A program made the translations under genes and the position numbers. DNA of 64,000 nt, from positions 248,001 to 312,000 of the forward strand of contig NZ_PGGW01000011.1 of assembly GCF_002794255.1 (NCBI RefSeq), in the 5' to 3' direction. The notes under the pieces are model-generated. The model had not been told where the DNA came from, made no database searches, and saw only the letters and a program-made list of their open reading frames with translations. Shown in pieces: positions 40,550-49,392 of the stretch; position 1 is the stretch's first letter; every line of letters begins with the position of its first letter. The DNA comes from Streptomyces carminius. Its GTDB lineage: Bacteria; Actinomycetota; Actinomycetes; Streptomycetales; Streptomycetaceae.

Positions 40550-43366
40550 ATGGACGCACAGTCAGGAACGCGGCCGGAGACACCGGTCCGGGCGCGTGAC
40601 CGCGGAGCCGTCCTGCCGCGGGGCACCGGGGTGTTCCTCGAACTGATCGCACTGCTGGTGCGGCGTCCCCGCCGTACGGAGTCCCCGCTGCCGCTCCTGT
40701 GGCTCACCGGTGCGCGGGGGGAGGCGGTGCTCGACGCGGTGGAGGAAGGCCTGAACGGTGCCTCGGCCGTGCGGCGCCAGGTGCCCCACGCTCGGATCCG
40801 GGTCGGCCGGCCGGGCGACGGTGCCACCGTCGGTGATCTGCTGACGAGGATGAGCGCGGCGCTGTCGGGGCGGAGTTCCGCCGCCGGACGGCTGTGGTTC
40901 CGGCACCTGGGGCTGCTGCGGTGGCTGCTGGAGCAGCGCCTGTCGGGGTACCCGGCGGACGAGATCCCCGCCGAGCTCGTCCGCCGCCTCCACGAGCGCC
41001 GGCGCCCCTCCCGGACGGGCCAGGGGGATCCCGGCGCCGTCGGCCAGCTCGGACTGGTCCCCTACCTGCTGTGGCGCCTGGCCCACGGGGTGCTCCCGGC
41101 GGTGCTGTTCCGGGCCGCGGTCTCCGACCGGATCCCGGGCCCGGGCCGCACCTACCGGTGGTTCGCGCGTCAGCGCTACCCGGAGCCGAAGCCGCCCGGC
41201 ACCTTCCTGGCCCTGGCCGAGCGGCTCACCACGGAGGCCCGGGACGACACGGACCCCGAGCAGATCGACCGGCTGCAGGTCCATGCCTTCCTGGAGGACC
41301 TCCGCCAGGCGTACGCCCGCTCGCTCCGCCACGGCCGGGGATGGCGGCGCACCGCCCATCCCGTGGTGCTGCTCCAGGGGCCCGCCCGGCGGGAGACGGA
41401 GGACACCGGCGGCACCGGGGACGGTGGAGGCGGCGGAGGCGGCGGAGACGGCGGAGACGGGGAGGATCTGGGCGAGAGGCTGCTCGGTCTGGTCAACGAC
41501 GTACGTGTCGAAACGGGGGAGTGGGATCCCCTGCTGCTGGTGTACGCCGGGCCCCGGCCGCCCCGCCGGATCGCCGGACAGGCCCCGGAGGACTCCCGCA
41601 CCGTCCTGCTGGAGGAACTCGCCGACGGCGGCGAGGACTGGCGGAGGTGGCGCCAGACGCTGCGCCGCAGGCGGCTGACGCAGCCGCGCACGGCCTGGTA
41701 CCTGCCCGTGCGGCTGCCCGGACCGGACGCCACCGAGCGGACCGGCCGGACCAGGGGCATCGAGGCGCCCCGTCCGCCGTGGTTCACCCACCGGGCGTTC
41801 GCCGCGGCGGTGTGCCTGGCGCTCCTTCTCCCGCTCCTCGGCTGGACGGGACGGGAACTGGGCTGGCCGGGCTGCACCCACCGGCCCTTCGCCGGGCAGA
41901 TCTCGGTGCGCGGCATGGACGGCGAGTGCATCGGCTACAGCGACAGCGCCGCCTTCAGGTTCAACGACGAACCGGGCCAGGAGAGGCTGCAGGGAGTCCA
42001 GCGGACGATCTTCGACCAGAACCGGGAGGTGCGCGAGCTGTGGGAGCGCAGCGACCGGCGCCGCCCCTACGTCACCCTCGTCTACCTGGGGTCGCTGACG
42101 GGCCGTTCCACCAAGGAGAACGAGGAGGCCTACGCCGCCGAGCGGGAGGAGCTGGAGGGCCTGGCCGTCGCCCAGTACGAGGGGATGCAGCAGCCCGCCG
42201 ACGCCCATGACGTCCCCCTGGTCCGGGTCGTCGTCGCCAACGCCGGGTTCCAGATGAGACACGCCGACACCCTGGTGGACATGATCGCGGAGCTGGCGCG
42301 GGAGGGCGGGGACGCGCCCGTCGTGGGCGTGGTCGGCCTGGTCGAGAGCCGCCGGAGCACGGCGGCGGCGCTGCGGGAGCTCAACCGGGCGGGGCTGCCC
42401 GCGGTCGCCCCCACGCTCTCCGCCGACGGCATGTACGACAACTCCCGGCTCTACCTCCAGCTCGCCCCGCCCAACAGGGACCAGGCCGAGCTCGTCGCGG
42501 CGTACGCCCGGGACGAGCTCGGCGTCCGGAAGAGCCGCGTCTACCACACCTTCGGCGAACGCTCCTCCCGCGAGGAGGACCTGTACGTCTCGACCCTCCT
42601 GGACGGGCTGGGCGAAAGTCTGAACGGCATCGAGTACAGCAAGCCCTTCGAGGCCGGCGACAACCTGGCCGGGGAGTGCGGCTACGGCGGCATGCTCTTC
42701 TTCGCCGGGCGCTGGTCCGAGTTCGACGACTTCCTGCGGGCGCTGGGCAACTCCTGCGGGGACGACCAGCCGCGCCATCTGGTGGCCAACGACTCGGTCA
42801 ACCGCTACATGGCCAACCCCTCGCTGCGCAGGAGCGCGCCGGGCGGCCTGTCGCTGGTCTACGTCTCGAAGGCGGCGTACGCCACCTGCGGCGCCCTGCG
42901 CTCCCGGATACGGGGCGGCAGGGACGAGGCGGGGGAGCGGTTCCTGAGGTGGATCAGCGAGGAGGGCCCGGACGCGGTGCTCGACCCGCCGCGCTGCGGG
43001 GGCGGGGACGGGGACGAACCGGTGGGCGAGCGCGTCGGCCTCGCGTACGACTCGGCCGCCCTGCTGCTGCGGGCCGTCCAGACGCTGACCGCGCGCGTTC
43101 GGGTCAACGGCCAGTCCTGGGACCCGCGCTCCATCACCCCGGCGGCGGTCCACGCCGAGGTGCTGTACCAGAACCGGGTGCGGCCCTTCTCCGGCGCCAC
43201 GGGCGTCGTCCGTTTCCCCGAGGACCGGGGCGAGCCGGTCGGCCGGCGGATCTCCCTCATGCGGGTCGGGGACATCGCCGACACCGGCACCCGGCCCGAG
43301 GAGGTGTTCCACTGCGGTGCCGCCCGGAAGGACGACGATCCCGGCTGCGCACGGCCGCGCCGCTGA
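40550..43366 (+). CDS. Single-pass membrane protein with extracellular type I solute-binding fold
   Basis: A 938-residue protein. Residues 1 to about 410 are cytoplasmic, with a P-loop-like but degenerate 'LPLLWLTGARGEAVLD' near 47-62 and a poly-glycine linker near 291-305. One transmembrane helix lies at about 414-432 ('AFAAAVCLALLLPLLGW'). The part outside, about 440-938, looks like a branched-chain amino-acid-type periplasmic binding protein ('VVGVVGLVESRRSTAAALRE', 'LPAVAPTLSADGMYDNS', 'GMLFFAGRWSEFDDFLRALG'). No permease or ABC ATPase lies beside it. A ligand-sensing membrane receptor is the best inference. It is a single-gene unit. Confidence 0.78.
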   Translation: MDAQSGTRPETPVRARDRGAVLPRGTGVFLELIALLVRRPRRTESPLPLLWLTGARGEAVLDAVEEGLNGASAVRRQVPHARIRVGRPGDGATVGDLLTRMSAALSGRSSAAGRLWFRHLGLLRWLLEQRLSGYPADEIPAELVRRLHERRRPSRTGQGDPGAVGQLGLVPYLLWRLAHGVLPAVLFRAAVSDRIPGPGRTYRWFARQRYPEPKPPGTFLALAERLTTEARDDTDPEQIDRLQVHAFLEDLRQAYARSLRHGRGWRRTAHPVVLLQGPARRETEDTGGTGDGGGGGGGGDGGDGEDLGERLLGLVNDVRVETGEWDPLLLVYAGPRPPRRIAGQAPEDSRTVLLEELADGGEDWRRWRQTLRRRRLTQPRTAWYLPVRLPGPDATERTGRTRGIEAPRPPWFTHRAFAAAVCLALLLPLLGWTGRELGWPGCTHRPFAGQISVRGMDGECIGYSDSAAFRFNDEPGQERLQGVQRTIFDQNREVRELWERSDRRRPYVTLVYLGSLTGRSTKENEEAYAAEREELEGLAVAQYEGMQQPADAHDVPLVRVVVANAGFQMRHADTLVDMIAELAREGGDAPVVGVVGLVESRRSTAAALRELNRAGLPAVAPTLSADGMYDNSRLYLQLAPPNRDQAELVAAYARDELGVRKSRVYHTFGERSSREEDLYVSTLLDGLGESLNGIEYSKPFEAGDNLAGECGYGGMLFFAGRWSEFDDFLRALGNSCGDDQPRHLVANDSVNRYMANPSLRRSAPGGLSLVYVSKAAYATCGALRSRIRGGRDEAGERFLRWISEEGPDAVLDPPRCGGGDGDEPVGERVGLAYDSAALLLRAVQTLTARVRVNGQSWDPRSITPAAVHAEVLYQNRVRPFSGATGVVRFPEDRGEPVGRRISLMRVGDIADTGTRPEEVFHCGAARKDDDPGCARPRR

Positions 43367-43400
43367 CCCGTCCGCCCGGAGCCGTCCGGCGGAGCGGTGC

Positions 43401-44696
43401 TCAGCCGTAGAGCAGGTACGCGCGCCGGGTCCGCTCGAAGGCGCGGACCTCCTCCCGCCAGGCGGCCACCACGGCTCCGGCGTCCTCGCCCGCGTCGATC
43501 ATCTCGCGCAGCCGGGGCGAGCCGGAGAGCTTGTCGATCCAGAACGGGCGCGCGGCGTCCCAGGAGTCCTGCCGCCAGGCGAAGCCCTCGTGGCGGCGGG
43601 CCTCCACCAGCATCGCCACCGCCGTGGGGATCGGCTCGTAGCGGCGCGGATCGGTGACGTGGAGCTGCACGCCCGCGCAGAGGACACCGGTGTGCTTGCC
43701 GGAGGTGGGGGTGAACCAGGCCTCCCGGAACCGCACCCCGGGCAGTTTCCGGGCGTTCAGCCGGTCGCCGTAGCGGTGGTCCAGGTACGGCGCGCCGATG
43801 AACTCGAACGGCCGGGTGGTGCCGCGTCCCTCCGAGAGGTTGGTGCCCTCGAAGTACCCCGTCCCGGCGTAGACGGCGGCGGTGTCGGGGGTCGGCATGT
43901 TCGGGGAGGGCGGTACCCACGGCAGGCCGTGCTCGTGCGCGGTGGAGTACGGGTCCCAGCCCCGCAGCCGTACGACCTCCAGTTCCACCGCGCCCCCGCC
44001 CTCCCGGGGCAGCAGCTCCCCGTTGAAGTAGCCGGCCAGCTCGCCCACCGTCATCCCGTGCTGCTGGACGATCACCCCGGCGCCCACCCCGGAGGTGAAC
44101 TCCGGGGTCATCAGGGGGCCGTCGGCACGTCGCCCGATCGGGTTGGGGCGGTCCAGCACCACGAAGCGGGCACCGGTGGAGCGGGCGGCGGCCATCGCGG
44201 CGTACATCGTCCAGATGTAGGTGTAGAAGCGGACGCCGACGTCCTGGATGTCGAAGACGACCGTGTCCGCGCCGGCCTCCGTGAACAGCGCGGCCAGCTT
44301 CGCCGCGCCCGCACCGTAGGCGTCGTACACCGTCAGCCCGGTGCGCGGGTCGGTGGACTCCGGCTCGGAGGAGCCCGCCTGCGCGCTGCCCCGGAAGCCG
44401 TGCTCGGGGCCGAAGATCCCGGCGATCTCCAGTGAGCCGTGCGCGGCCATGGAGTCCACGATGTGGGTGGTGTCGCGCAGGACGCCGGTGGGGTTGCTGA
44501 TCACCCCGATCCGGCGGCCGCGCAGCACGGACCACCCCCGGGCGGCCGCGGCGTCGGCGCCGGGGACGACACCGTGCCGGCGGGACCGTCCCGGCGCGGC
44601 GGCGGCCGCGGGGGCGCCGGGGGCGGCGGAGGAGAGGAGGGGCGCGGTCAGCGCGGCGGACGCACCGCCGGCGAGGAGGGAACGGCGGGAGGGCAT
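43401..44696 (-). CDS. namZ: Exported exo-beta-N-acetylmuramidase-like protein (NamZ, DUF1343)
   Basis: A 431-residue protein of the DUF1343/GH171 family, to which Bacillus subtilis NamZ belongs; that enzyme removes terminal N-acetylmuramic acid from peptidoglycan fragments. A Tat-like signal (SRRSLLAGGASAAL) opens it. Core segments are 'GRRIGVISNPTGVLRDTTHI', 'IFGPEHGFRG', 'VVFDIQDVGVRFYTYIWTMY' and 'FVVLDRPNPIG'. It lies 116 bp downstream of lutC on the same strand and may be a separate unit. The SD is weak. Role in muropeptide recovery is inferred from the family. Confidence 0.88.
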   Translation of the reverse strand: MPSRRSLLAGGASAALTAPLLSSAAPGAPAAAAAPGRSRRHGVVPGADAAAARGWSVLRGRRIGVISNPTGVLRDTTHIVDSMAAHGSLEIAGIFGPEHGFRGSAQAGSSEPESTDPRTGLTVYDAYGAGAAKLAALFTEAGADTVVFDIQDVGVRFYTYIWTMYAAMAAARSTGARFVVLDRPNPIGRRADGPLMTPEFTSGVGAGVIVQQHGMTVGELAGYFNGELLPREGGGAVELEVVRLRGWDPYSTAHEHGLPWVPPSPNMPTPDTAAVYAGTGYFEGTNLSEGRGTTRPFEFIGAPYLDHRYGDRLNARKLPGVRFREAWFTPTSGKHTGVLCAGVQLHVTDPRRYEPIPTAVAMLVEARRHEGFAWRQDSWDAARPFWIDKLSGSPRLREMIDAGEDAGAVVAAWREEVRAFERTRRAYLLYG

Positions 44697-44812
44697 GCCG
44701 GGAAGCTAACCGCGTGTGCCGTGCGCGACAAGGGGCCACGCACGGTGACAGGGACGCGGAGCGACGACGGAGCAACCCGGCTCCGCCGGTGGGGCGACGG
44801 CGCCGGGGCCGG

Positions 44813-45511
44813 TCACCCGGCCAGGAGGACCACCTCCAGGGTGCGCGGCCCGTGGACGCCCTCGACCCGGTCCAGCTCGATGTCGCTGGTGGCCGACGGA
44901 CCGGAGATCCAGGTCAGCGGACGGGTGGGGACGAGCCGCTCCAGGGCCTGCGGTACGGACGCCACCACCTGGCCGGGCACCTCGACCACGCAGACGTGGT
45001 GGTCCGGGATCAGGGTGATACGGCGGCGTCCCTGGCCGGGACCGCCGTCCAGGACGACGGTCCCGGTCTCCGCGACCGCCACCGCGCACCCGGTCACCAC
45101 GCTGTCCACCGCGTCCAGCTCGCGCGCCGCGGCACCGGCCCGGTCGTGGACGCGGGCAGGTCCGCCGGGTCCGCCGGGTCCGCCGGGATCCGCCGCCGTC
45201 AGCCACCACGGCGGCAGACCGGACGGCACCAGCACCGTGCGGCTGCCGCGCTCCGCCAGCAGCCGGCGCAGCAGCGGGGGCAGCCCGCCGGCGTCCGTGC
45301 GGTGCACCCGGGCGCGGTAGTCGGCCAGGTTCCTCGCCAGCAGGTCCGTCAGTGCTCCGGCGTCCCCGGCAGCCCCGGAGCCCCCGGTGCCGTCCGGGAC
45401 ATGGGCACGGGCGTACTCCCGGGCCACGGGTACGTCCTCGGGTGCCTCGGAGCGCGGTACGTCCCGCAGGGCCCGGCGGATCCGGCCCAGCACCACCTCG
45501 CGGTCGCTCAT
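44813..45511 (-). CDS. lutC: L-lactate utilization protein LutC
   Basis: A 232-residue LutC/YkgG-family protein with 'VLGRIRRAL' at the start, 'VVTGCAVAVAETGTVVLDGG', 'LIPDHHVCVVEVPGQVV' and the C-terminal 'WISGPSATSDIELDRVEGVH' with 'GPRTLEVVLL'. LutC works with LutA and LutB to oxidise L-lactate to pyruvate. It overlaps lutB by 4 bases (ATGA). A (GGP)n stretch is encoded by a 9-bp repeat. It ends the rhamnose-lactate operon. Confidence 0.93.
   Translation of the reverse strand: MSDREVVLGRIRRALRDVPRSEAPEDVPVAREYARAHVPDGTGGSGAAGDAGALTDLLARNLADYRARVHRTDAGGLPPLLRRLLAERGSRTVLVPSGLPPWWLTAADPGGPGGPGGPARVHDRAGAAARELDAVDSVVTGCAVAVAETGTVVLDGGPGQGRRRITLIPDHHVCVVEVPGQVVASVPQALERLVPTRPLTWISGPSATSDIELDRVEGVHGPRTLEVVLLAG
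45159..45185 (-). repeat. Three tandem 9-bp units in lutC
   Basis: GGTCCGCCG occurs three times and encodes a Gly-Gly-Pro repeat. Confidence 0.8.
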
Positions 45512-47064
45512 CGCCCGTCCTCCCCTTCCCCGGCTTCCCCGGCTTCCCCGGCTTCCCCGGCGCTCCCTGCGCTCTCGGCGTCCCGGGTGCGCAGCCACCA
45601 GGCGCGGAACGACTCCTCGGGCACCCCGGGCAGCTCGCGGCTCGCCGTCCAGGCCCGGCCCGGCCCCGGCAGCCGCCGCGGATGGAGCCGGCGGGTGCGG
45701 GAGGCCAGCCGCTGACCCGCCAGCAGCGCCCGGGGACGGTCGAGGGCCCAGCGGGCGGCGCGCATCGCGGCCCGCTCGGCCGCGTGCCCCCGCGCGGGCC
45801 GCACCGTCACCCGCTTCCCGCGCACCGTCACCTCGCCGCCCTCGGCGACGCGTTCGCGCAGGTGCACCAGGATCCGGGGGATGTCGATGGCTACCGGACA
45901 GACCTCGTAGCAGGCGCCGCACAGCGAGGAGGCGTACGGCAGCGAGGCGTCCAGCTCCGTCGCGGTGCCCCGCAGCTGCGGGGTGAGGACCGCGCCGATC
46001 GGGCCCGGGTAGGCCGAGCCGTAGGCGTGCCCGCCCGCCCGCTCGTAGACCGGGCACACGTTCAGACAGGCCGAGCAGCGGATACAGCGCAGCACCTGGC
46101 GGCCGACGGTGTCGGCGAGCGCGTCGGTGCGGCCGTTGTCCAGCAGCACCAGGTGGAAGACGCGCGGGCCGTCGGCGGTCTCCGGATCCGTCCCGGTGCC
46201 CGCGGTGCCGGTCCACATCGAGGTGTAGGGGTTCATCCGCTCCGCGGTGGCGGAGCGCGGCAGCAACTGGAGGAAGATCTCCAGGTCCCGCCAGGTGGGC
46301 ACCACCTTCTCGATGCCGACCACCGAGATCAGCGTCTCGGGCAGGGTCAGGCACATCCGCCCGTTGCCCTCCGACTCCACTACCACCAGGGTGCCGGTCT
46401 CGGCGACCATGAAGTTGGCCCCCGAGACGCCGACCTTCGCCCGCAGGAACTTCTCCCGCAGGTGCAGCCGGGCGGCCTCGGCCAGCCGGGCCGGTTCGTC
46501 GGTCAGGTCCTCCGGTGCCGGAAGCCCCCACTCGCCCATCCGCTCGCGGAAGATGTCGCGGATCTCGCCCCGGTTGCGGTGGATGGCCGGGACCAGGATG
46601 TGCGAGGGCAGGTCGTCGCCGAGCTGGACGATCAGCTCGGCCAGATCCGTCTCGCAGACGCGGATCCCGGCCTCGGCCAGGGCGCCGTTGAGGCCGGTCT
46701 CCTGGGTGACCATCGACTTGACCTTGACGACCTCCCGCTCACCGGTGGCCGCCACCAGGGCGGTGACGATCCGGTTGGCCTCGGCCGCGTCGGCCGCCCA
46801 GTGGACGGTGCCCCCCGCGGCGGTGACGGCCGCCTCCAACTGCTCCAGATAGTGGTCGAGGTGTCGCAGCGTACGGTCCTTGACCGCGGCGCCGGCCGCC
46901 CGCAGCGCCGCCCAGTCGTCCAGCTCGGCCACCGCCCGCGCGCGCCTGGCGCGGATGATGCCGGTGGCGTGCCGCAGATTGCCGCGCAGCCGCGTGTCCC
47001 GGACGGCCTCGGCGGCGGCCTCGGGGAAGGCGGGCATGCCCAGGTGGGTACGGTCGCCCGTCAT
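45508..47064 (-). CDS. lutB: Iron-sulfur L-lactate oxidation protein LutB
   Basis: A 518-residue LutB/LldF protein. Two 4Fe-4S motifs are visible, 'CIRCSACLNVCPVY' and 'CGACYEVCP'. The N-terminal LUD domain has 'VKVKSMVTQETGLNGALAEA' and 'GANFMVAETGTLVVVESEGN'. It overlaps lutA and lutC by ATGA at both ends. The C-terminal tail has a (GEA)n repeat. With LutA and LutC it oxidises L-lactate to pyruvate; here lactate is expected from rhamnose degradation. Confidence 0.95.
   Translation of the reverse strand: MTGDRTHLGMPAFPEAAAEAVRDTRLRGNLRHATGIIRARRARAVAELDDWAALRAAGAAVKDRTLRHLDHYLEQLEAAVTAAGGTVHWAADAAEANRIVTALVAATGEREVVKVKSMVTQETGLNGALAEAGIRVCETDLAELIVQLGDDLPSHILVPAIHRNRGEIRDIFRERMGEWGLPAPEDLTDEPARLAEAARLHLREKFLRAKVGVSGANFMVAETGTLVVVESEGNGRMCLTLPETLISVVGIEKVVPTWRDLEIFLQLLPRSATAERMNPYTSMWTGTAGTGTDPETADGPRVFHLVLLDNGRTDALADTVGRQVLRCIRCSACLNVCPVYERAGGHAYGSAYPGPIGAVLTPQLRGTATELDASLPYASSLCGACYEVCPVAIDIPRILVHLRERVAEGGEVTVRGKRVTVRPARGHAAERAAMRAARWALDRPRALLAGQRLASRTRRLHPRRLPGPGRAWTASRELPGVPEESFRAWWLRTRDAESAGSAGEAGEAGEAGEGEDGR
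45532..45558 (-). repeat. Three tandem 9-bp units in lutB
   Basis: GGCTTCCCC occurs three times and encodes a Gly-Glu-Ala repeat at the C-terminus. Confidence 0.8.
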
Positions 47065-47819
47065 GTGCCGCCTCCGGCGGTGTCCTCGGTGGCGGCCAGG
47101 ATCTCGGCGAGGTGGACCGTCCGGGCCGCCGAACCGCGCCGGGCCAGGGTGCCGCCGAGGTGCGTCAGACAGGAGTCGTCCACCGCGCACACCGCCGCGG
47201 CGCCGGTGCCCTCGACCGCGCGCGCCTTGTCCGCCCCCATCGCCGCCGACACCGCCGCGTTCTTCACCGCGAAGGTCCCGCCGAAACCGCAGCACTCCTC
47301 CGCGCCCGGCAGCTCCACCAGCTCCAGCCCGCGCACCCGCTCCAGCAGCCGCCGGGGCCGGTCGCCCAGCCCCAGCGTCCGCAGCCCGTGACAGGTCGGG
47401 TGGTAGGTGACGGTGTGCGGGTAGTACGCCCCCACGTCCGTCACCCCCAGCACGTCCACCAGGAACTCGCTCAGTTCGTACGTCCGCGCCGCCACCTCGG
47501 CCGCGGCCCGTTCCAGGGCGGCGTCGCCGGCGTCGTCGGCGCCGGCGGCGACGCGGACGTGGTTCTCCCGCACCATGGCCGCGCAGGAGGCGGACGGGGT
47601 GACGATGTGCTCGTACCCGCGGAACGCCCGGGCGTGGCGGCGCACCAGCGGTTCGGCCTGGCGCCGGTACCCGGTGTTGAACTGCGGTTGCCCGCAGCAG
47701 CTCTGGGCCAGGGGGAAGTCCACCGTCACCCCCAGCCGCTCCAGCAGCGCGACGGTGGCCCGCCCGGTGCCCGGGTGGAGCGCGTCGGTCACACACGTCA
47801 CGAACAGCGCTACCCGCAT
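47061..47819 (-). CDS. lutA: L-lactate oxidation Fe-S protein LutA
   Basis: A 252-residue LutA/LldE/GlpC-type protein with two cysteine-rich CCG domains, 'QSCCGQPQFNTGYR' and 'ECCGFGGTFAVKN', and the N-terminal 'VALFVTCVTDALHPGTGRAT'. It overlaps the rhaB 3' end by 10 bases and lutB by 4. It works in the Lut complex that oxidises L-lactate. Confidence 0.94.
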   Translation of the reverse strand: MRVALFVTCVTDALHPGTGRATVALLERLGVTVDFPLAQSCCGQPQFNTGYRRQAEPLVRRHARAFRGYEHIVTPSASCAAMVRENHVRVAAGADDAGDAALERAAAEVAARTYELSEFLVDVLGVTDVGAYYPHTVTYHPTCHGLRTLGLGDRPRRLLERVRGLELVELPGAEECCGFGGTFAVKNAAVSAAMGADKARAVEGTGAAAVCAVDDSCLTHLGGTLARRGSAARTVHLAEILAATEDTAGGGT

Positions 47820-49348
47820 ACCGCGGCCTCCGCCCGCCGCCAGGCGTCCCGGTCACCCATGGGCCCATGGTGCCGCAGCGGCTGGGTGGACCGCACCAGC
47901 GACCGCAGTCCGGCCAGGCCGCCGTGGAGGGCACCGGCGGCCCGGGCCTGCACCAGGACGTTCCCCAGGGCCGCGGCCTCGGCCGGTCCGGCGACCACCG
48001 GCAGCCCGCAGGCGTCGGCGGTCAGCCGGCACAGCAGTTCGTTGCGGGCCCCGCCGCCGACGAGGTGCACCACCGCCACCTCCCGGTCCGACAGCCGTCG
48101 CGCGTCGGCGACCGCCCGTCGGTGGGCCAGGGCCAGGGAGTCCAGTACGCAGCGGACCGTCTCGGCCGGATCGCGGGGAACCGGCTGACCGGTACGGCGG
48201 CAGGCCTCGGCGACGCGCTCGGGCATCCGGCCCGGGGCCAGGAAGCCCGGGTCGCCCGCGTCCACCACCGAGCGCAGCGGGGGCGCCTTCGCCGCCCGGC
48301 GCAGCAGCGTCTCCAGCCGCGGGCCCCGGCCCCCGGCCCCGGACTCCCAGGCGCGCAGGCATTCCTGGAGGGGCCACAGGCCCATGACGTTGCGCAGATG
48401 GCGGACCGTGCCGTCCACCCCCAGCTCGTTGGTGAAGTTGGCGGCCCGGGACGCCTCGGTGAGCACGGGTGCGTCCAGCTCCACACCGGCCAGCGACCAG
48501 GTGCCGGTGGCGACGTACGCGAACCGCCCGTCGCCGCGGCCCTGTGCCGGGACGGCGGCCACGGCGGAGGCGGTGTCGTGCGAGCCGACGGCCGTGACCG
48601 GCACCGGCCCGGTCAGCCCGCACTCCCGGAGCACCTCCGCCGACAGCTCGCCCGCCGGGTCGCCCGGCCGGCGCAGCGGCGGGAACAGCGACAGGTCGAC
48701 GCCGAACGCCTCCGCGACCGGCCGTGACCAGTCGCCGGTGCGCGGGTCGACCAGCTGGGTGGTGGAGGCGTTCGTCAGCTCGGTGCCCATCTCGCCCGTC
48801 AGCCAGTACGCGATCAGGTCGGGGATCAGCAGCAGATGCCGGGCGGCGGCCAGCACGGGTGTGCCCCGCGCGGCGAGAAGCTGGTGGAGGGTGTTGAACG
48901 GCTGGTGCTGCAGGCCGGTGGCGGCGTACAGCTCCTCGGCCGGCATGACGGCCGCGGCCCGCTCGGCGGCTCCCGCGGTGCGTCCGTCCCGGTAGTGCAC
49001 CGGATTGCCCAGCAGCGTGCCCGAGGCGTCCAGCAGGCCGTGGTCCACCGCCCAGGAGTCGATGCCGACCGAGGCCAGGCGCCCCGGCCCGGGCAGGAGC
49101 CGCCCCGCCGCCCGCAGCCCGTCCAGCACGCCCCGGTACAGGGCGAGGACGTCCCAGTACAGGGTCCCGCCCACCCGGACCGGGCGGTTGGGGAAGCGGT
49201 GCGCCTCACGCAGCCGGAGGGTGCCGGGTCCGGCCGTGCCCACCATGACGCGCCCGCTGGAGGCGCCCAGGTCGACGGCGGCGAAGAACAGGGCTCCGGA
49301 CGCAGGGGACGCAGGGGACGCAGGGGACGCAGGGGACGCAGGGGACAC
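47810..49348 (-). CDS. rhaB: L-rhamnulokinase
   Basis: A 512-residue FGGY kinase that phosphorylates L-rhamnulose. The ATPase motif 'AAVDLGASSGRVMVG' lies near residues 23-37, with 'SVGIDSWAVDHGLLD', 'FNTLHQLLA' and 'VHLVGGGARNELLCRLTADA' further on, all typical of rhamnulokinases. The GTG at 49348 follows GAGGT at a 6-base spacing. The N-terminal extension is a (SPA)n repeat from five 9-bp units. It is 44 bp downstream of rhaEW and overlaps lutA. Confidence 0.95.
   Translation of the reverse strand: MSPASPASPASPASPASGALFFAAVDLGASSGRVMVGTAGPGTLRLREAHRFPNRPVRVGGTLYWDVLALYRGVLDGLRAAGRLLPGPGRLASVGIDSWAVDHGLLDASGTLLGNPVHYRDGRTAGAAERAAAVMPAEELYAATGLQHQPFNTLHQLLAARGTPVLAAARHLLLIPDLIAYWLTGEMGTELTNASTTQLVDPRTGDWSRPVAEAFGVDLSLFPPLRRPGDPAGELSAEVLRECGLTGPVPVTAVGSHDTASAVAAVPAQGRGDGRFAYVATGTWSLAGVELDAPVLTEASRAANFTNELGVDGTVRHLRNVMGLWPLQECLRAWESGAGGRGPRLETLLRRAAKAPPLRSVVDAGDPGFLAPGRMPERVAEACRRTGQPVPRDPAETVRCVLDSLALAHRRAVADARRLSDREVAVVHLVGGGARNELLCRLTADACGLPVVAGPAEAAALGNVLVQARAAGALHGGLAGLRSLVRSTQPLRHHGPMGDRDAWRRAEAAVCG
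49298..49342 (-). repeat. Five tandem 9-bp units at the start of rhaB
   Basis: GGACGCAGG occurs five times directly after the start codon region and encodes Ser-Pro-Ala repeats. It lies close enough to the ribosome binding site that copy number could affect initiation. Confidence 0.88.
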
Positions 49349-49392
49349 GGGAACCTCGCGGGAGCGGGACTGGGCCGGACGGGTGGCGGGGA

